Assembly: GCA_027943245.1 (NCBI GenBank)
Contig: JANDJZ010000649.1
Coordinates: 1-33,968, forward strand
Direction: 5' to 3'
DNA from: Acanthamoeba sp. SK_2022b
Lineage: Eukaryota; Discosea; Longamoebia; Acanthamoebidae
Length of the DNA: 33,968 nt
The notes beneath the pieces are model-generated. The model made no database searches. It was not told the origin of the DNA and saw only the letters and a program-made list of their open reading frames with translations. This document shows, one piece after another, positions 1 to 8,546 of the stretch; positions within the stretch are counted from its first letter, which is position 1, and every line of letters starts with the position of its first letter. Position numbers and translations under genes: made by a program.

Positions 1-1312
1 CGATGTGGTTGATGCTCAGCATGCCGCTCTCCACGTCGCGCCCCAGCGCATTGACGGTGGCGATGTTGCGGCTGTAAGCGTAGGCGGCCAGCCCGTACGG
101 CAGGCGGTTGGCTTCGGCGATCGCCTCGTCATAGGTGGCGAACGGGCGCAGCAGGGCGACCGGGCCAAACGGCTCTTCTGACATGGCGCGCGCGCTCAGC
201 GGCACGTCGCGCAGCACCGTCGGCTCGAAGAAGTTGCCTTTGCCCGCCACGCGCTTGCCGCCGGTGCTGGCTTTTGCCCCGTGGGCGACGGCATCCTGCA
301 CCAGCGCCTCGATATTGTCGACGCTGCGGCCCAGCACCATCGGCCCCATGGTCACGCCGTCTTCCAGCCCGTTGCCGAGCTTGAGCTCACGCACGGCGGC
401 GGTGAATTTCTCCACGAAGGCTTCATAAACGCCTTGCTGGATCAGGAAGCGGGTCGGAGCGATACAGACCTGGCCGGCGTTGCGGAACTTGGACTGCGCC
501 AGCTCTTTGGCCGCCGCGTCGAGATCGGCGTCGTCGAAGATCAACACCGGCGCGTGGCCGCCCAGCTCCATGGTGGCCTTTTTCATATGCTGGCCGGCCA
601 GCGCCGCCAGATGCTTGCCCACGCGGGTGGAGCCGGTGAAGGAGATCTTGCGAATGGTCGGATGCGGGATCAGGTATTCCGAGATTTCCGCCGGGGTGCC
701 GTACACCAGCGCGATCACCCCGGCCGGGATCCCGGCGTCGGCGAAGGCTTTGATCAGCTCAGCCGGCGAGGCCGGCGTTTCTTCCGGGCCTTTGACGATG
801 ATGGAACACCCCGCCGCCAGCGCGGCGGACAGCTTGCGCACGATCTGGTTGATCGGGAAGTTCCACGGCGTGAAGGCGGCCACCGGGCCGACCGGCAGCT
901 TGAGGGTTTGCTGCTGCACGTCGCGGGCGCGGGACGGAATGATCTGCCCGTAGGTGCGGGTGGCTTCGCCGGCGAACCAGTCGATGACGTCGGCGGCGTT
1001 GAGAATTTCGACTTTGGCCTGCGCCACCGGTTTGCCCTGTTCCTGCGTCATGACGGCGGCGATGGCGTTAGCGCGTTCGCGCAGCAGCGCCGCCGCTTTG
1101 CGCATCAGGTTGGCGCGCTGGTGCGCGGCGGTGTCGCGCCAGACGTTAAATCCGCGCTCGGTGGCGGCCAGCGCCAGATCGAGATCCTCTGTGGCGGCGT
1201 GCGCCACTTGACCGATTATCTCGTCGGTGGCGGGGTTGGTGACCGGCAGGGTTTTCCCGGCCAGCGCGTTGCGCCATTGTCCATCGATATACAGTTGAGT
1301 ATCCGGATACAT
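1..1312 (-). CDS. NAD(P)-dependent succinate-semialdehyde-type aldehyde dehydrogenase (C-terminus cut by window edge)
   Basis: About 437 codons are present, read from the ATG at 1312-1310; the family is usually about 480 aa, so only the last 40-50 residues are missing. The frame stays open to the window edge. It shows the ALDH fold signatures in order: the cofactor-binding stretch [10 protein letters not shown], the FTGSTRVGK loop, the general base Glu249 in MELGGHAP, the catalytic Cys283 in [14 protein letters not shown] and the late motif EEPFGP. These enzymes oxidise semialdehydes such as succinate semialdehyde (GabD) or alpha-ketoglutarate semialdehyde in the cytoplasm. The sequence alone does not fix the substrate. 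An AAGAGG ribosome site lies 6 bases before the ATG. It is divergent from the AraC regulator at 1509, which may control it (inference). Confidence 0.9.
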   Translation of the reverse strand, partial: MYPDTQLYIDGQWRNALAGKTLPVTNPATDEIIGQVAHAATEDLDLALAATERGFNVWRDTAAHQRANLMRKAAALLRERANAIAAVMTQEQGKPVAQAKVEILNAADVIDWFAGEATRTYGQIIPSRARDVQQQTLKLPVGPVAAFTPWNFPINQIVRKLSAALAAGCSIIVKGPEETPASPAELIKAFADAGIPAGVIALVYGTPAEISEYLIPHPTIRKISFTGSTRVGKHLAALAGQHMKKATMELGGHAPVLIFDDADLDAAAKELAQSKFRNAGQVCIAPTRFLIQQGVYEAFVEKFTAAVRELKLGNGLEDGVTMGPMVLGRSVDNIEALVQDAVAHGAKASTGGKRVAGKGNFFEPTVLRDVPLSARAMSEEPFGPVALLRPFATYDEAIAEANRLPYGLAAYAYSRNIATVNALGRDVESGMLSINHI

Positions 1313-1508
1313 TGTTGCCTCTTGTTTGCGGAGTGTCAGGGGCCGATGAGCTTCGCGATGCGGCGCGCCTGAAAGGGACAGGGACCTTAACCCTACGCCG
1401 AATGGCGGCGATCGTCCAGGCGAGGGGCACGAAAGCGCCAGGGCGGCTACTCAACCGGCGATGTTTTGGCTATGCTGAGCAGATTGTCAGCACGGACGAG
1501 GAGGTCGG
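1313..1508. promoter_or_regulatory. Divergent intergenic region between the aldehyde dehydrogenase and AraC regulator genes
   Basis: These 196 bases must hold the promoters of both divergent genes. A TATGCT hexamer near 1472 is a possible -10 for the regulator, but I cannot pair it with a convincing -35. I see no gene here; the ORFs crossing the region are short and out of register with either neighbour. Confidence 0.4.
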
Positions 1509-2336
1509 GTGCAAGGGGTACCACAACAGTTTCCGTTCGAGAAGGATTGCGCGCAGTTCCGGCATTTGTCGCATCTGCCGGGCGTCGAACTTTATCAGGC
1601 GCATATCGAACGCTATGCCTTCGAGCCGCATACCCACGACGCCTTCGCTATCGGCACCGTAGACACCGGAGCGGAGCGTTTCCGCTATCGCGGCGCGCAG
1701 CATCTGGCGGCGCCGGGCGCGCTGGTGCTGATGAACCCCGATGAGCTGCATACCGGCGAAGCCGAAACGCCGGGCGGCTGGTGTTACCGTATGCTCTATC
1801 TGGCGCCCGAGGCGCTGGAGCAGCTGTCCGGCGATAGGGGCCAGTGGTTCACCGATGCGGTGCGCCACGATCCGCGGGCGGCGCAGCGCCTGTCCACCAT
1901 TCTCGCCACGCTGTGGCAAACCGACGATCCGCTCACGCTGGACGGCCTGCTGTTGGAGGCGGTCCAGCTGTTGCACCCGCACATTCGCACCGGGCAGCGG
2001 GAAAAAGCCGAGGCGGCGCACCGTTTCGAGGTGGTGAAAAGCTACCTGCACGACAACTTCGCCGAGGCGGTGACCCTCAATCAGCTGGCCGAGCTGGTGT
2101 CGCTCAGCCCGTACCATTTTCTGCGCAAGTTCAAGGCCGAATACCACGTTTCGCCGCAGCAGATGCTGATGGCGATCCGGCTGTCGCAGGCCAAACGCAT
2201 GCTGGAGCGCGGCATGCCCGCCGCACAGGTGGCGGCGGCGGCGGGGCTGACCGATCAGGCACACCTGACGCGCGCCTTCGCCAATCGTTACGGCGTCACG
2301 CCAGTGCGTTTCCAGAAACAGGTGAAATTGGGCTAA
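1509..2336 (+). CDS. AraC-family transcriptional regulator
   Basis: A 275-aa cytoplasmic DNA-binding protein. The N-terminal half (about residues 15-160) looks like the AraC-type cupin effector domain, with the HTHDAFAIG-like segment typical of the family. The C-terminal 100 residues hold two helix-turn-helix units: TLNQLAELVSLSPYHFLRKF and, after a linker, the second-helix region ending GVTPVRFQKQ, the usual family ending. It starts with GTG at 1509, preceded by GGAGGT; no better in-frame ATG fits the N-terminal domain. It is divergent from the dehydrogenase gene and 98 bases upstream of a DMT exporter on the same strand, so either or both could be targets (inference). The effector is unknown. 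Confidence 0.9.
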   Translation: MQGVPQQFPFEKDCAQFRHLSHLPGVELYQAHIERYAFEPHTHDAFAIGTVDTGAERFRYRGAQHLAAPGALVLMNPDELHTGEAETPGGWCYRMLYLAPEALEQLSGDRGQWFTDAVRHDPRAAQRLSTILATLWQTDDPLTLDGLLLEAVQLLHPHIRTGQREKAEAAHRFEVVKSYLHDNFAEAVTLNQLAELVSLSPYHFLRKFKAEYHVSPQQMLMAIRLSQAKRMLERGMPAAQVAAAAGLTDQAHLTRAFANRYGVTPVRFQKQVKLG

Positions 2337-2434
2337 AACAGCAACCTGCTACAATAATTCCTTCCCGCGTTTTCGCTACTCTGCCGCTGTCTTGTCGGGC
2401 GGGTTGGCCGCACCGGCCGTTTGTCGGAGTCGTT

Positions 2435-3403
2435 ATGTTCATTGGCGTTGTGTTTGCCCTGGCCGCCGGGCTGATGTGGGGATTGATCTTCGTCGGCCCG
2501 CTGCTGGTGCCGGATTATCCCGCCGCGCTGCAGTCCACCGGGCGCTATCTGGCCTTCGGGCTGATCACCTTGCCGCTGGCGTGGTTCGATCGCCGCCGCC
2601 TGCGCAAGCTGCGGCGCCAGGATTGGCTGGAGGCGCTCAAGCTGACGGCCATCGGTAACCTGCTGTACTACCTGTGCCTGGCCAGCGCCATTCAGCGTAC
2701 CGGCGCACCGGTATCGACCATGATCATCGGCACCTTGCCGGTGGTGATCGCCATTTGCGCCAATCTGTTTTACGGCCGCCACGACGGGCGGCTGGCCTGG
2801 GGCAAGCTGGCGCCGGCACTGCTGCTGATCGTCTGCGGGTTAGCGTGCGTGAACGTCGCCGAGCTGCGCGGCAACGCGCTGCCGATCGACGGCTGGCGCT
2901 ATCTCAGCGGCCTGGGGCTGGCCGTGTTGGCGGTGGCGTGCTGGACCTGGTTCCCACTGCGCAACTCGCGCTGGCTGCGGGAGAACCCGACGCAGCGGCC
3001 GGCCACCTGGGCCACGGCGCAAGGGCTGGTGACGCTGCCGCTGGCGCTGCTGGGCTATCTGGCGGTCTGCGGCCAATTGGCGCTGAGCGAACCGGCGTTC
3101 GCCTTGCCGTTCGGCTCGCGCCCTGAGGTGTTTATCCCGCTGATGCTGGTCATCGGCGTGTTCTGCTCCTGGCTGGGGGCGCTATGCTGGAACGAAGCCA
3201 GCCAGCGCCTGCCGACGGTATTGGTGGGGCCGCTCATCGTGTTCGAAATTCTGGCGGGGTTGGCCTATACCTTTCTGCTGCGCCAGGCCTGGCCGCCGCT
3301 GCTGACGCTGGCCGGCATCGTCTGCCTGATCGCCGGCGTGGTGTACGCCATGCGCATCAAGCCGCAGCCGGTGGTGGTGGCGCTGGAGGACAAGCAGGGG
3401 TGA
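2435..3403 (+). CDS. DMT-superfamily (EamA-type) inner-membrane transporter
   Basis: A 322-aa hydrophobic protein with about ten predicted membrane segments arranged as two EamA halves, the usual size and layout of drug/metabolite exporters. The first segment starts MFIGVVFALAAGLMWGLIF and the tryptophan-containing WNEASQRLPTVLVGP motif sits in the second half. The frame is open far upstream (to 1844), but that part only overlaps the AraC gene in another frame. The ATG at 2435 is chosen because GGAG lies 4-5 bases upstream and a membrane segment begins at once. Substrate unknown; family members export amino acids, metabolites or drugs. It may share a transcript with the AraC gene. Confidence 0.88.
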   Translation: MFIGVVFALAAGLMWGLIFVGPLLVPDYPAALQSTGRYLAFGLITLPLAWFDRRRLRKLRRQDWLEALKLTAIGNLLYYLCLASAIQRTGAPVSTMIIGTLPVVIAICANLFYGRHDGRLAWGKLAPALLLIVCGLACVNVAELRGNALPIDGWRYLSGLGLAVLAVACWTWFPLRNSRWLRENPTQRPATWATAQGLVTLPLALLGYLAVCGQLALSEPAFALPFGSRPEVFIPLMLVIGVFCSWLGALCWNEASQRLPTVLVGPLIVFEILAGLAYTFLLRQAWPPLLTLAGIVCLIAGVVYAMRIKPQPVVVALEDKQG

Positions 3404-3404
3404 C

Positions 3405-3423
3405 GCCCGCCGCGAAGGCGGGC
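3405..3423. terminator. GC hairpin between convergent transporter and EF-G genes
   Basis: A 7-bp perfect stem, GCCCGCC (3405-3411) with GGCGGGC (3417-3423), and a 5-base loop lie directly between the stop codons of two convergent genes. No U-tract follows on either strand, so it may only stabilise 3' ends rather than terminate alone. Confidence 0.4.
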
Positions 3424-3430
3424 GCGAGGG

Positions 3431-5536
3431 TTAACGCTTGCTGTGGTGAATGATCTCTTCGGCCACGTTGCGCGGCGCTTCGGCGTAGTGGCTGAATTCC
3501 ATGGTGTAGGTGGCGCGGCCCTGCGACATCGAACGCAGGGTCGTCGAGTAGCCGAACATCTCGGACAGCGGCACCTTGGCACGAATTTCCTTGCCGCCGC
3601 CGCCCGGTATCTCTTCCATGCCCTGCACCAGACCGCGGCGTGAGGAGAGGTCGCCCATCACGTTGCCGGCGTAATCTTCCGGCGTTTCCACCTCCACTGA
3701 CATGATCGGCTCAAGGATCACCGGGTCCGCCAGGCGGCAGGCCTCCTTGAAGCCGAAGATCGCCGCCATGCGGAACGCCTGTTCCGACGAGTCGACGTCA
3801 TGGTAAGAACCGAAGGTCAGGTGCACCTTGACGTCCACCACCTGATAACCGGCCAGCACGCCGTTGTTCAGCGCCTCGAGCACGCCTTTTTTCACCGCCG
3901 GGATAAATTCGCCGGGAATGACGCCGCCCTTGATCTCATCGAAGAATTCGAAGCCTTTGCCGGGTTCGTTGGGTTCGACGGTCAGCACCACGTGGCCGTA
4001 TTGCCCTTTACCGCCGGACTGGCGCACGAACTTGCCTTCCACGTCGGTTACCCGTTTGCGGATGGTTTCGCGGTACGACACCTGCGGCTTGCCGGTGGTG
4101 GTCTCCACCCCGAACTCGCGGCGCATGCGATCGACGATGATCTCCAGGTGCAGCTCGCCCATGCCGTAGATGATGGTTTGGCCGGATTCTTCATCGGTGC
4201 GCACGCGGAACGACGGATCTTCCGAAGAGAGGCGCTGCAGCGCGATGCCCATTTTCTCCTGGTCGCCCTTGGTCTTCGGCTCGATCGCCTGGGCGATCAC
4301 CGGCTCGGGGAAGGTCATGCGTTCCAGCGTGATGATGGCGCCGGGGTCGCACAGCGTATCGCCCGTGGTGACGTCCTTCAGGCCGACGCAGGCGGCGATG
4401 TCGCCGGCGTGCAACTCGTCGATGTCCTTACGATCGTTGGCGTGCATCTGCACGATGCGGCCGATGCGTTCCTTTTTGCCCTTGATCGGATTGTAAACGC
4501 TGCTGCCTTTGGCCAGCACCCCGGAGTAGACGCGCACGAAGGTCAGCTGGCCGACGAACGGGTCGGTCATCAGCTTGAACGCCAACGCCGAGAATTTTTC
4601 GTTGTCGTCGGCTTTGCGGGTGATGATTTCATCGTGTTCGCCGTGGCCCTCCATCGGCGGCACGTCGAGCGGCGAGGGCATCAGCTCGATCACCGCATCC
4701 AGCATGCGCTGCACCCCTTTGTTGCGGAACGCCGAGCCGCACAGCATCGGCTGGATTTCGCCGGCGACGGTGCGCACCCGCAGCCCGTGGACGATCTCCT
4801 CTTCGCTCAGCGGTACCTGGTTGAGGTATTTCTCCATCAGCTCTTCCGAGGCTTCGGCGGCGGCCTCAATCATGTTTTCGCGCCACTCCTGCGCGGAATC
4901 GCGCAGCTCGGCCGGGATCTCTTCGAAACTGAAGTTCATGCCCTGCGAGGCCTCGTCCCACAGAATGGCTTTCATCCGCACCAGATCCACCACGCCGCTG
5001 AAGTGGTCTTCGGCGCCGATCGGAATGACGATCGGCACCGGGTTGGCTTTCAGGCGCTCGATCATCATTTTGCGCACGCGGAAAAAGTCCGCGCCGATGC
5101 GGTCCATCTTGTTGACGAACGCCAGCCGCGGCACCTTGTATTTGTTGGCCTGGCGCCAAACGGTTTCCGACTGCGGCTGCACGCCGCCCACCGAGTCATA
5201 GACCATCACGGCGCCGTCCAGCACGCGCATTGAGCGTTCCACTTCAATGGTGAAATCGACGTGCCCGGGGGTGTCGATGATATTGATGCGGTGCTGCGGA
5301 TAATTATGCTGCATGCCGTTCCAAAAGCAGGTGGTGGCCGCCGAGGTGATGGTGATGCCGCGCTCCTGTTCCTGCGCCATCCAGTCCATGGTCGCCGCGC
5401 CGTCATGCACTTCACCCAGCTTGTGGCTGACCCCGGTGTAAAACAGAATCCGCTCGGTGGTGGTGGTCTTGCCGGCATCGATATGCGCGGAGATGCCGAT
5501 GTTGCGGTAACGTTCGATAGGGGTGGTGCGAGCCAT
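3431..5536 (-). CDS. Elongation factor G paralogue outside the str operon
   Basis: A 701-aa EF-G, full length compared with 704 aa for E. coli FusA. It would catalyse GTP-driven ribosomal translocation. The G-motifs are intact: AHIDAGKTT (P-loop, about residues 17-25), switch-[17 protein letters not shown] (88-92) and NKMD (142-145); domains II-V follow, with [14 protein letters not shown], the domain-IV loop [13 protein letters not shown] and [12 protein letters not shown] near the end. The ATG at 5536 is preferred over an in-frame codon two residues earlier; AAAGG lies 6 bases upstream. Neither rpsL/rpsG nor tuf is adjacent, so this is not the canonical str-operon copy. Its wording is closer to my memory of betaproteobacterial EF-G than of E. 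coli FusA (for example [35 protein letters not shown]), suggesting transfer. Position 114 is Asp instead of the redox-sensitive Cys of E. coli EF-G, while Cys266 is kept. Confidence 0.93.
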   Translation of the reverse strand: MARTTPIERYRNIGISAHIDAGKTTTTERILFYTGVSHKLGEVHDGAATMDWMAQEQERGITITSAATTCFWNGMQHNYPQHRINIIDTPGHVDFTIEVERSMRVLDGAVMVYDSVGGVQPQSETVWRQANKYKVPRLAFVNKMDRIGADFFRVRKMMIERLKANPVPIVIPIGAEDHFSGVVDLVRMKAILWDEASQGMNFSFEEIPAELRDSAQEWRENMIEAAAEASEELMEKYLNQVPLSEEEIVHGLRVRTVAGEIQPMLCGSAFRNKGVQRMLDAVIELMPSPLDVPPMEGHGEHDEIITRKADDNEKFSALAFKLMTDPFVGQLTFVRVYSGVLAKGSSVYNPIKGKKERIGRIVQMHANDRKDIDELHAGDIAACVGLKDVTTGDTLCDPGAIITLERMTFPEPVIAQAIEPKTKGDQEKMGIALQRLSSEDPSFRVRTDEESGQTIIYGMGELHLEIIVDRMRREFGVETTTGKPQVSYRETIRKRVTDVEGKFVRQSGGKGQYGHVVLTVEPNEPGKGFEFFDEIKGGVIPGEFIPAVKKGVLEALNNGVLAGYQVVDVKVHLTFGSYHDVDSSEQAFRMAAIFGFKEACRLADPVILEPIMSVEVETPEDYAGNVMGDLSSRRGLVQGMEEIPGGGGKEIRAKVPLSEMFGYSTTLRSMSQGRATYTMEFSHYAEAPRNVAEEIIHHSKR

Positions 5537-5550
5537 AATCAACCTTTCTT

Positions 5551-5572
5551 AGCCGCGTGAAGGAGAGCGGCT
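5551..5572 (-). promoter_or_regulatory. Leader hairpin before the EF-G ribosome-binding site
   Basis: A 6-bp inverted repeat, AGCCGC and GCGGCT with a 10-base loop, would form in the mRNA leader immediately upstream of the AAAGG ribosome site of the EF-G paralogue. It does not include the Shine-Dalgarno bases, so any regulatory role is uncertain. Confidence 0.3.
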
Positions 5573-5725
5573 TAAACAGCATGGATAATGGTGATAATCC
5601 TCAGAGGGTTATCTGCCGGATCGCAGAGCCTCGCTCTGGTCACAAACTAATCGTAGTTGAAGGCGTTGGTTTTTATAAGCGATGGCTGTGATAGATGAAA
5701 GTTTGCGCGCAGGGGGAGAAATGGA

Positions 5726-5751
5726 CGAAAAAAAAGGCCCGTAACGGGCCT
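5726..5751 (-). terminator. Intrinsic terminator of the CsbD/DUF883-like gene
   Basis: Read on the minus strand, the palindrome AGGCCCGTTACGGGCCT forms a 7-8-bp GC stem followed by a run of eight T residues. It lies 25 bases past the stop codon of the small gene at 5776-6024. Confidence 0.88.
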
Positions 5752-5775
5752 GTTGTCGAACGGCGCATTCGCCGC

Positions 5776-6024
5776 TTATTTGCGTCCCAGCAAGAAGCCG
5801 AAAACGATGCCGACCGCCGCCGCAACGGCCACGCCGGCCAGCGGGTTGGCTTCCACTTGGGTTCTTACGCTGTCCGCTGCGTCTCGGGCGGCATAGCTGG
5901 CCTGGGAGGCGTATTTGCGCGCCGCGCCGCGCACCTGATGCTCCGGCGAATCCACGGCTTTGCCGAACGCTTCTTCTACCGCGCCTGCGGCTTCATTGGC
6001 TTTGTCTTCCGCTTTACCAAACAT
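5776..6024 (-). CDS. Small stress-type protein, CsbD/DUF883-like with C-terminal membrane anchor
   Basis: An 82-aa protein. The N-terminal part (MFGKAEDKANEAAGAVEEAFGK) is charged, alanine-rich and probably helical, resembling CsbD-family stress proteins. The C-terminal 20 residues form a glycine-zipper-like hydrophobic helix ending GFLLGRK, much like the tail anchors of the ribosome-associated inner-membrane proteins ElaB, YqjD and YgaM (DUF883). AGGAG lies 8 bases before the ATG and a strong terminator follows, so it is probably a single-gene transcript. Stationary-phase or osmotic induction is typical of both families and is inference here. Confidence 0.82.
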   Translation of the reverse strand: MFGKAEDKANEAAGAVEEAFGKAVDSPEHQVRGAARKYASQASYAARDAADSVRTQVEANPLAGVAVAAAVGIVFGFLLGRK

Positions 6025-6133
6025 GCTGCTCTCCTGATCCTTATGGGTTAACGAATCCTAAGCCTAGCAGGTAGACGCCGTTTTTTGCAGCATTCTGTGC
6101 GTTATAAGAGCAATCCGAGCAGAGAAAAATCTT

Positions 6134-6172
6134 GCCGGGCGCGCGGTGACGGCTTCACCCGCGCGGCTTTTT
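6134..6172 (+). terminator. Orphan intrinsic terminator-like hairpin
   Basis: A strong imperfect GC stem runs from 6134 to 6167 (its inner part pairs GGTGA with TCACC) and is followed by five T residues (6168-6172). It points along the plus strand, but no plus-strand gene lies upstream; the nearest one starts at 6246. It could end a small RNA or act in the leader of the next gene. Confidence 0.6.
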
Positions 6173-6245
6173 GTGTTCTATTGGCTAGCTGTTTAACCGG
6201 GTATCGTTAACCTTTGACCGATTCGTTGAGTTGAAAGGACTCCCC

Positions 6246-7742
6246 ATGTCAGTACTGCGTATTCTGGCGCTGCTCGCCGCGACCGCCGCCGCGTTGCCCG
6301 CCCAGGCCAAGCCTGTGCTCCACGGCGTGGCGGCCGAGAACGGCATTCGTTGGCAATCATGTCTCAACAGCGGTTTTCAGCGCTGGTTCGATGAGCCGCC
6401 ACCGCCGGGGCTGCGCTGCGGTTACCTTGAGGTGCCGTTAGCCTACGCCACGCCGCCCGCTCATGCGGCGCAGGCGGGCGAACAGACCGTGCGTTTGGCG
6501 CTGACCCTGCTGCCCGCAACCGGGCCGAAAAAGGGCAGCGTGGTGATGATCAGCGGCGGGCCGGGCCTGCCGGGCATCAATCCTTATTTGGGCAATGATG
6601 GTCACGTCGCCAGGCTGCGTAAATCCTACGATATCATCGGTTACGATCCGCGCGGCGTCGGCCAATCGACGCCGAAAATCTCCTGCCAGGTGGCCGAAGG
6701 CGACGAAACCCCGTCACCGGACGACAACGACGTGGCCGGTGCGGAGAACCAGACGCGCACCCTGATTGCCGCCTGCATCAAACAGACCGGTGCGGACGTG
6801 CTGCAACATATCGGCACCGATGAAGCGGTCAACGATCTGAACGCGATCCGCCACGCGCTGGGCGAACCGGGGCTGACGGCGGTGGCGTACTCTTACGGCA
6901 CCAAGGTGGCGGCGCTGTATGCCGAACGTTTTCCGAAGAAAACGCGCGCGCTGGTGCTCGACGGGGTGGTGGATCTGGCGGAGGACGATTTCACCCAGCG
7001 GCTGAACCAGGAGCGGGGCTTCCAGCAAAGCTTCCTGCGCTTCGCCGCTTACTGTGGCAAAACCGACAGCTGCCAGCTGGGCGGCGGCGCCAATCAGGCG
7101 CTGCAGCGTTATCATGCCTTGCTGCGCAAGCTGCATGAGCAGCCGTTCGTCACCGCGGCGGGGTATGAAATCTCCGCCGACGACGTGCTGACGGTCACGC
7201 GTTCGCTGCTGCTGTGGCCGGAGCGCTGGCACGAGCTGGCGACCGTGCTGCGCCAGCTCGATGCCGGGATCGCCGGGCAGCAGGTTTCCGATCTGATCGA
7301 CGAAAGCTATTCGCCGGATGCCGATGACGCGCTGAACGTCATCACCTGCGCCGACGTCGCCAACCCGACGGCCGATCCGCAGCTGTTGCGCCGGCAGCGG
7401 CAGGAGATCAATACCGCCGCTATGTATGCCCACTATCTGCCGCTGCACGAATACCCGCTGGAAATGTGCGATCTGTGGCCGTACCGCGGCAAAGATCGGC
7501 CGCACACGCCGGTGGCGTCTGCCGCGTTGCCGCCGCTGCTGTTCGTCGCGCAGCGCTACGATCCGACCACGCCGTACCGCAACGCGCAGGTGATGGCCGC
7601 CGCCTTTAAAAGCCCGCTGATCACCCGCGAACGCGACGGGCATACGCTGGTGCTGAACGGCATCGACAGCTGCGTTGACGAAAGCGTGGTGGATTATCTG
7701 CTGGCGCCGAAAAAGCCGCGCCACGACAAGACTTGCCGTTGA
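6246..7742 (+). CDS. Secreted alpha/beta hydrolase, S33/TAP-type peptidase
   Basis: A 498-aa precursor with a signal peptide cleaved after about residue 21 (LPAQA-KPV), so it is exported to the periplasm or beyond. The hydrolase signatures are the oxyanion GGPG motif (104-107), nucleophile Ser216 in VAYSYGTK, acid Asp439 in QRYDPTTPYRNA and base His466 in RDGHTL. The C-terminal part matches the TAP-like domain of tripeptidyl aminopeptidases (family S33), which remove short peptides from N-termini. Several cysteines may form disulfides after export. The ATG at 6246 is chosen over a TTG at 6231 because AAAGGA lies 6 bases before it and it begins the signal peptide. Exact substrate unknown. Confidence 0.87.
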   Translation: MSVLRILALLAATAAALPAQAKPVLHGVAAENGIRWQSCLNSGFQRWFDEPPPPGLRCGYLEVPLAYATPPAHAAQAGEQTVRLALTLLPATGPKKGSVVMISGGPGLPGINPYLGNDGHVARLRKSYDIIGYDPRGVGQSTPKISCQVAEGDETPSPDDNDVAGAENQTRTLIAACIKQTGADVLQHIGTDEAVNDLNAIRHALGEPGLTAVAYSYGTKVAALYAERFPKKTRALVLDGVVDLAEDDFTQRLNQERGFQQSFLRFAAYCGKTDSCQLGGGANQALQRYHALLRKLHEQPFVTAAGYEISADDVLTVTRSLLLWPERWHELATVLRQLDAGIAGQQVSDLIDESYSPDADDALNVITCADVANPTADPQLLRRQRQEINTAAMYAHYLPLHEYPLEMCDLWPYRGKDRPHTPVASAALPPLLFVAQRYDPTTPYRNAQVMAAAFKSPLITRERDGHTLVLNGIDSCVDESVVDYLLAPKKPRHDKTCR

Positions 7743-7744
7743 TG

Positions 7745-7766
7745 AGGCCGGGCGGAAGCCCGGCCT
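7745..7766. terminator. Terminator-like hairpin after the TAP hydrolase
   Basis: A perfect 9-bp stem, AGGCCGGGC (7745-7753) with GCCCGGCCT (7758-7766), closed by a GGAA tetraloop, lies right after the stop codon and between convergent genes. No good U-tract follows, so efficiency is uncertain. Confidence 0.55.
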
Positions 7767-7787
7767 GACAGCCAAGTCGCCTGCGTT

Positions 7788-8333
7788 TTAGAATTTCACC
7801 TCTTCCGCCAATGCCAGCGTCACGAATGGCCCCGACAGGGTCTGGTTATGGTGACGGATAATGGCTTCGGCACCGAGTTCCGCCGTGTCTGAACAGCTAT
7901 GGGCGTCGGCGGCCAACACCATGTCAAATCCCAACTCTGCACCGCGCCGACACGCGGTGTCTACGCAGTATTGCGTTTTCATTCCCGAAATCACCAACCG
8001 ACCGATGCCGGCTTGCTTAAGCCGCTCAGCCAGGCCAGTCTGGTAAAAACAGCTGGGATGGGTTTTATCGATGAACCAGTCGGTTTCCGCATCGGTGTCG
8101 AGATCGGGGTGAACTTGCCATCGCGGACTGTTTGCGGCGATAGGCGAACCTGTCGGGCCGGTGTGGCGAATAAACACTACGAGCGCATTCGCCACGCGTG
8201 CGGCGCGAATCAACGCATTGGTCTTCGCCAGAAGGGTTTCGGCGGCGAACGGCGGATCGTCCGGCGAGGCGAACAGGCCGACTTGCATGTCGATAATCAG
8301 CAGGGCGCTGCGCGGTGCGGGGATAGTTGGCAT
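7788..8333 (-). CDS. Isochorismatase-family cysteine hydrolase
   Basis: A 181-aa cytoplasmic enzyme of the usual length for the family. The expected catalytic triad is visible: Asp15 in LLIIDMQ, Lys90 in DKTHPSCF and Cys123 in GMKTQYCVDT, followed by the typical cis-peptide region. Such enzymes hydrolyse amides or vinyl ethers (nicotinamidase, N-carbamoylsarcosine amidase, isochorismatase relatives); the substrate cannot be named. A GGAGA ribosome site lies 5 bases before the ATG and is inside a potential hairpin (8339-8373). The gene lies downstream of sfuC on the same strand but behind a terminator. Confidence 0.88.
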   Translation of the reverse strand: MPTIPAPRSALLIIDMQVGLFASPDDPPFAAETLLAKTNALIRAARVANALVVFIRHTGPTGSPIAANSPRWQVHPDLDTDAETDWFIDKTHPSCFYQTGLAERLKQAGIGRLVISGMKTQYCVDTACRRGAELGFDMVLAADAHSCSDTAELGAEAIIRHHNQTLSGPFVTLALAEEVKF

Positions 8334-8338
8334 AGGTC

Positions 8339-8373
8339 TTCTCCGTAATGAAATTGCCGGCGGGCACGGAGAA
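8339..8373 (-). promoter_or_regulatory. Inverted repeat hiding the Shine-Dalgarno site of the isochorismatase-family gene
   Basis: TTCTCCGT (8339-8346) and ACGGAGAA (8366-8373) are perfect 8-bp arms with a 19-base loop. In the minus-strand mRNA the downstream arm contains the GGAGA ribosome site, so folding would block translation initiation. Confidence 0.5.
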
Positions 8374-8402
8374 ATAAAAAACCCCGGCCATGGCTGGCGG
8401 GG
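8372..8402 (-). terminator. Intrinsic terminator of the sfuABC operon
   Basis: Read on the minus strand, a GC stem (CCCC-GCCA paired with TGGC-GGGG, one bulged base, 4-base loop) is followed by TTTTTTATTT. It lies about 150 bases past the sfuC stop codon and separates the iron operon from the isochorismatase-family gene. Confidence 0.8.
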
Positions 8403-8546
8403 CTTGGATACGTCGTTAGCTGATGCGCACCCGTGCAGCCCGCCATTGCGTGGCGGTTGCGGTGGTGGTGAGGACGTGCGCGAAGCGTTTCATAGCGTTG
8501 ATAATGCGCGGTGGTGAGGGGGACGTCAAGAGGCTCCCCCGAAATG

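Noticed and set aside
281..1372. Long plus-strand ORF of 363 codons
   Set aside because: It is antisense to the aldehyde dehydrogenase, whose catalytic motifs are intact; the translated product is Arg/Gly/His-rich with no domain, typical of a GC-rich shadow frame.
3800..5233. Plus-strand ORF of 477 codons
   Set aside because: It is antisense to the EF-G gene and shows only shadow-type composition rich in His, Asp and Gly.
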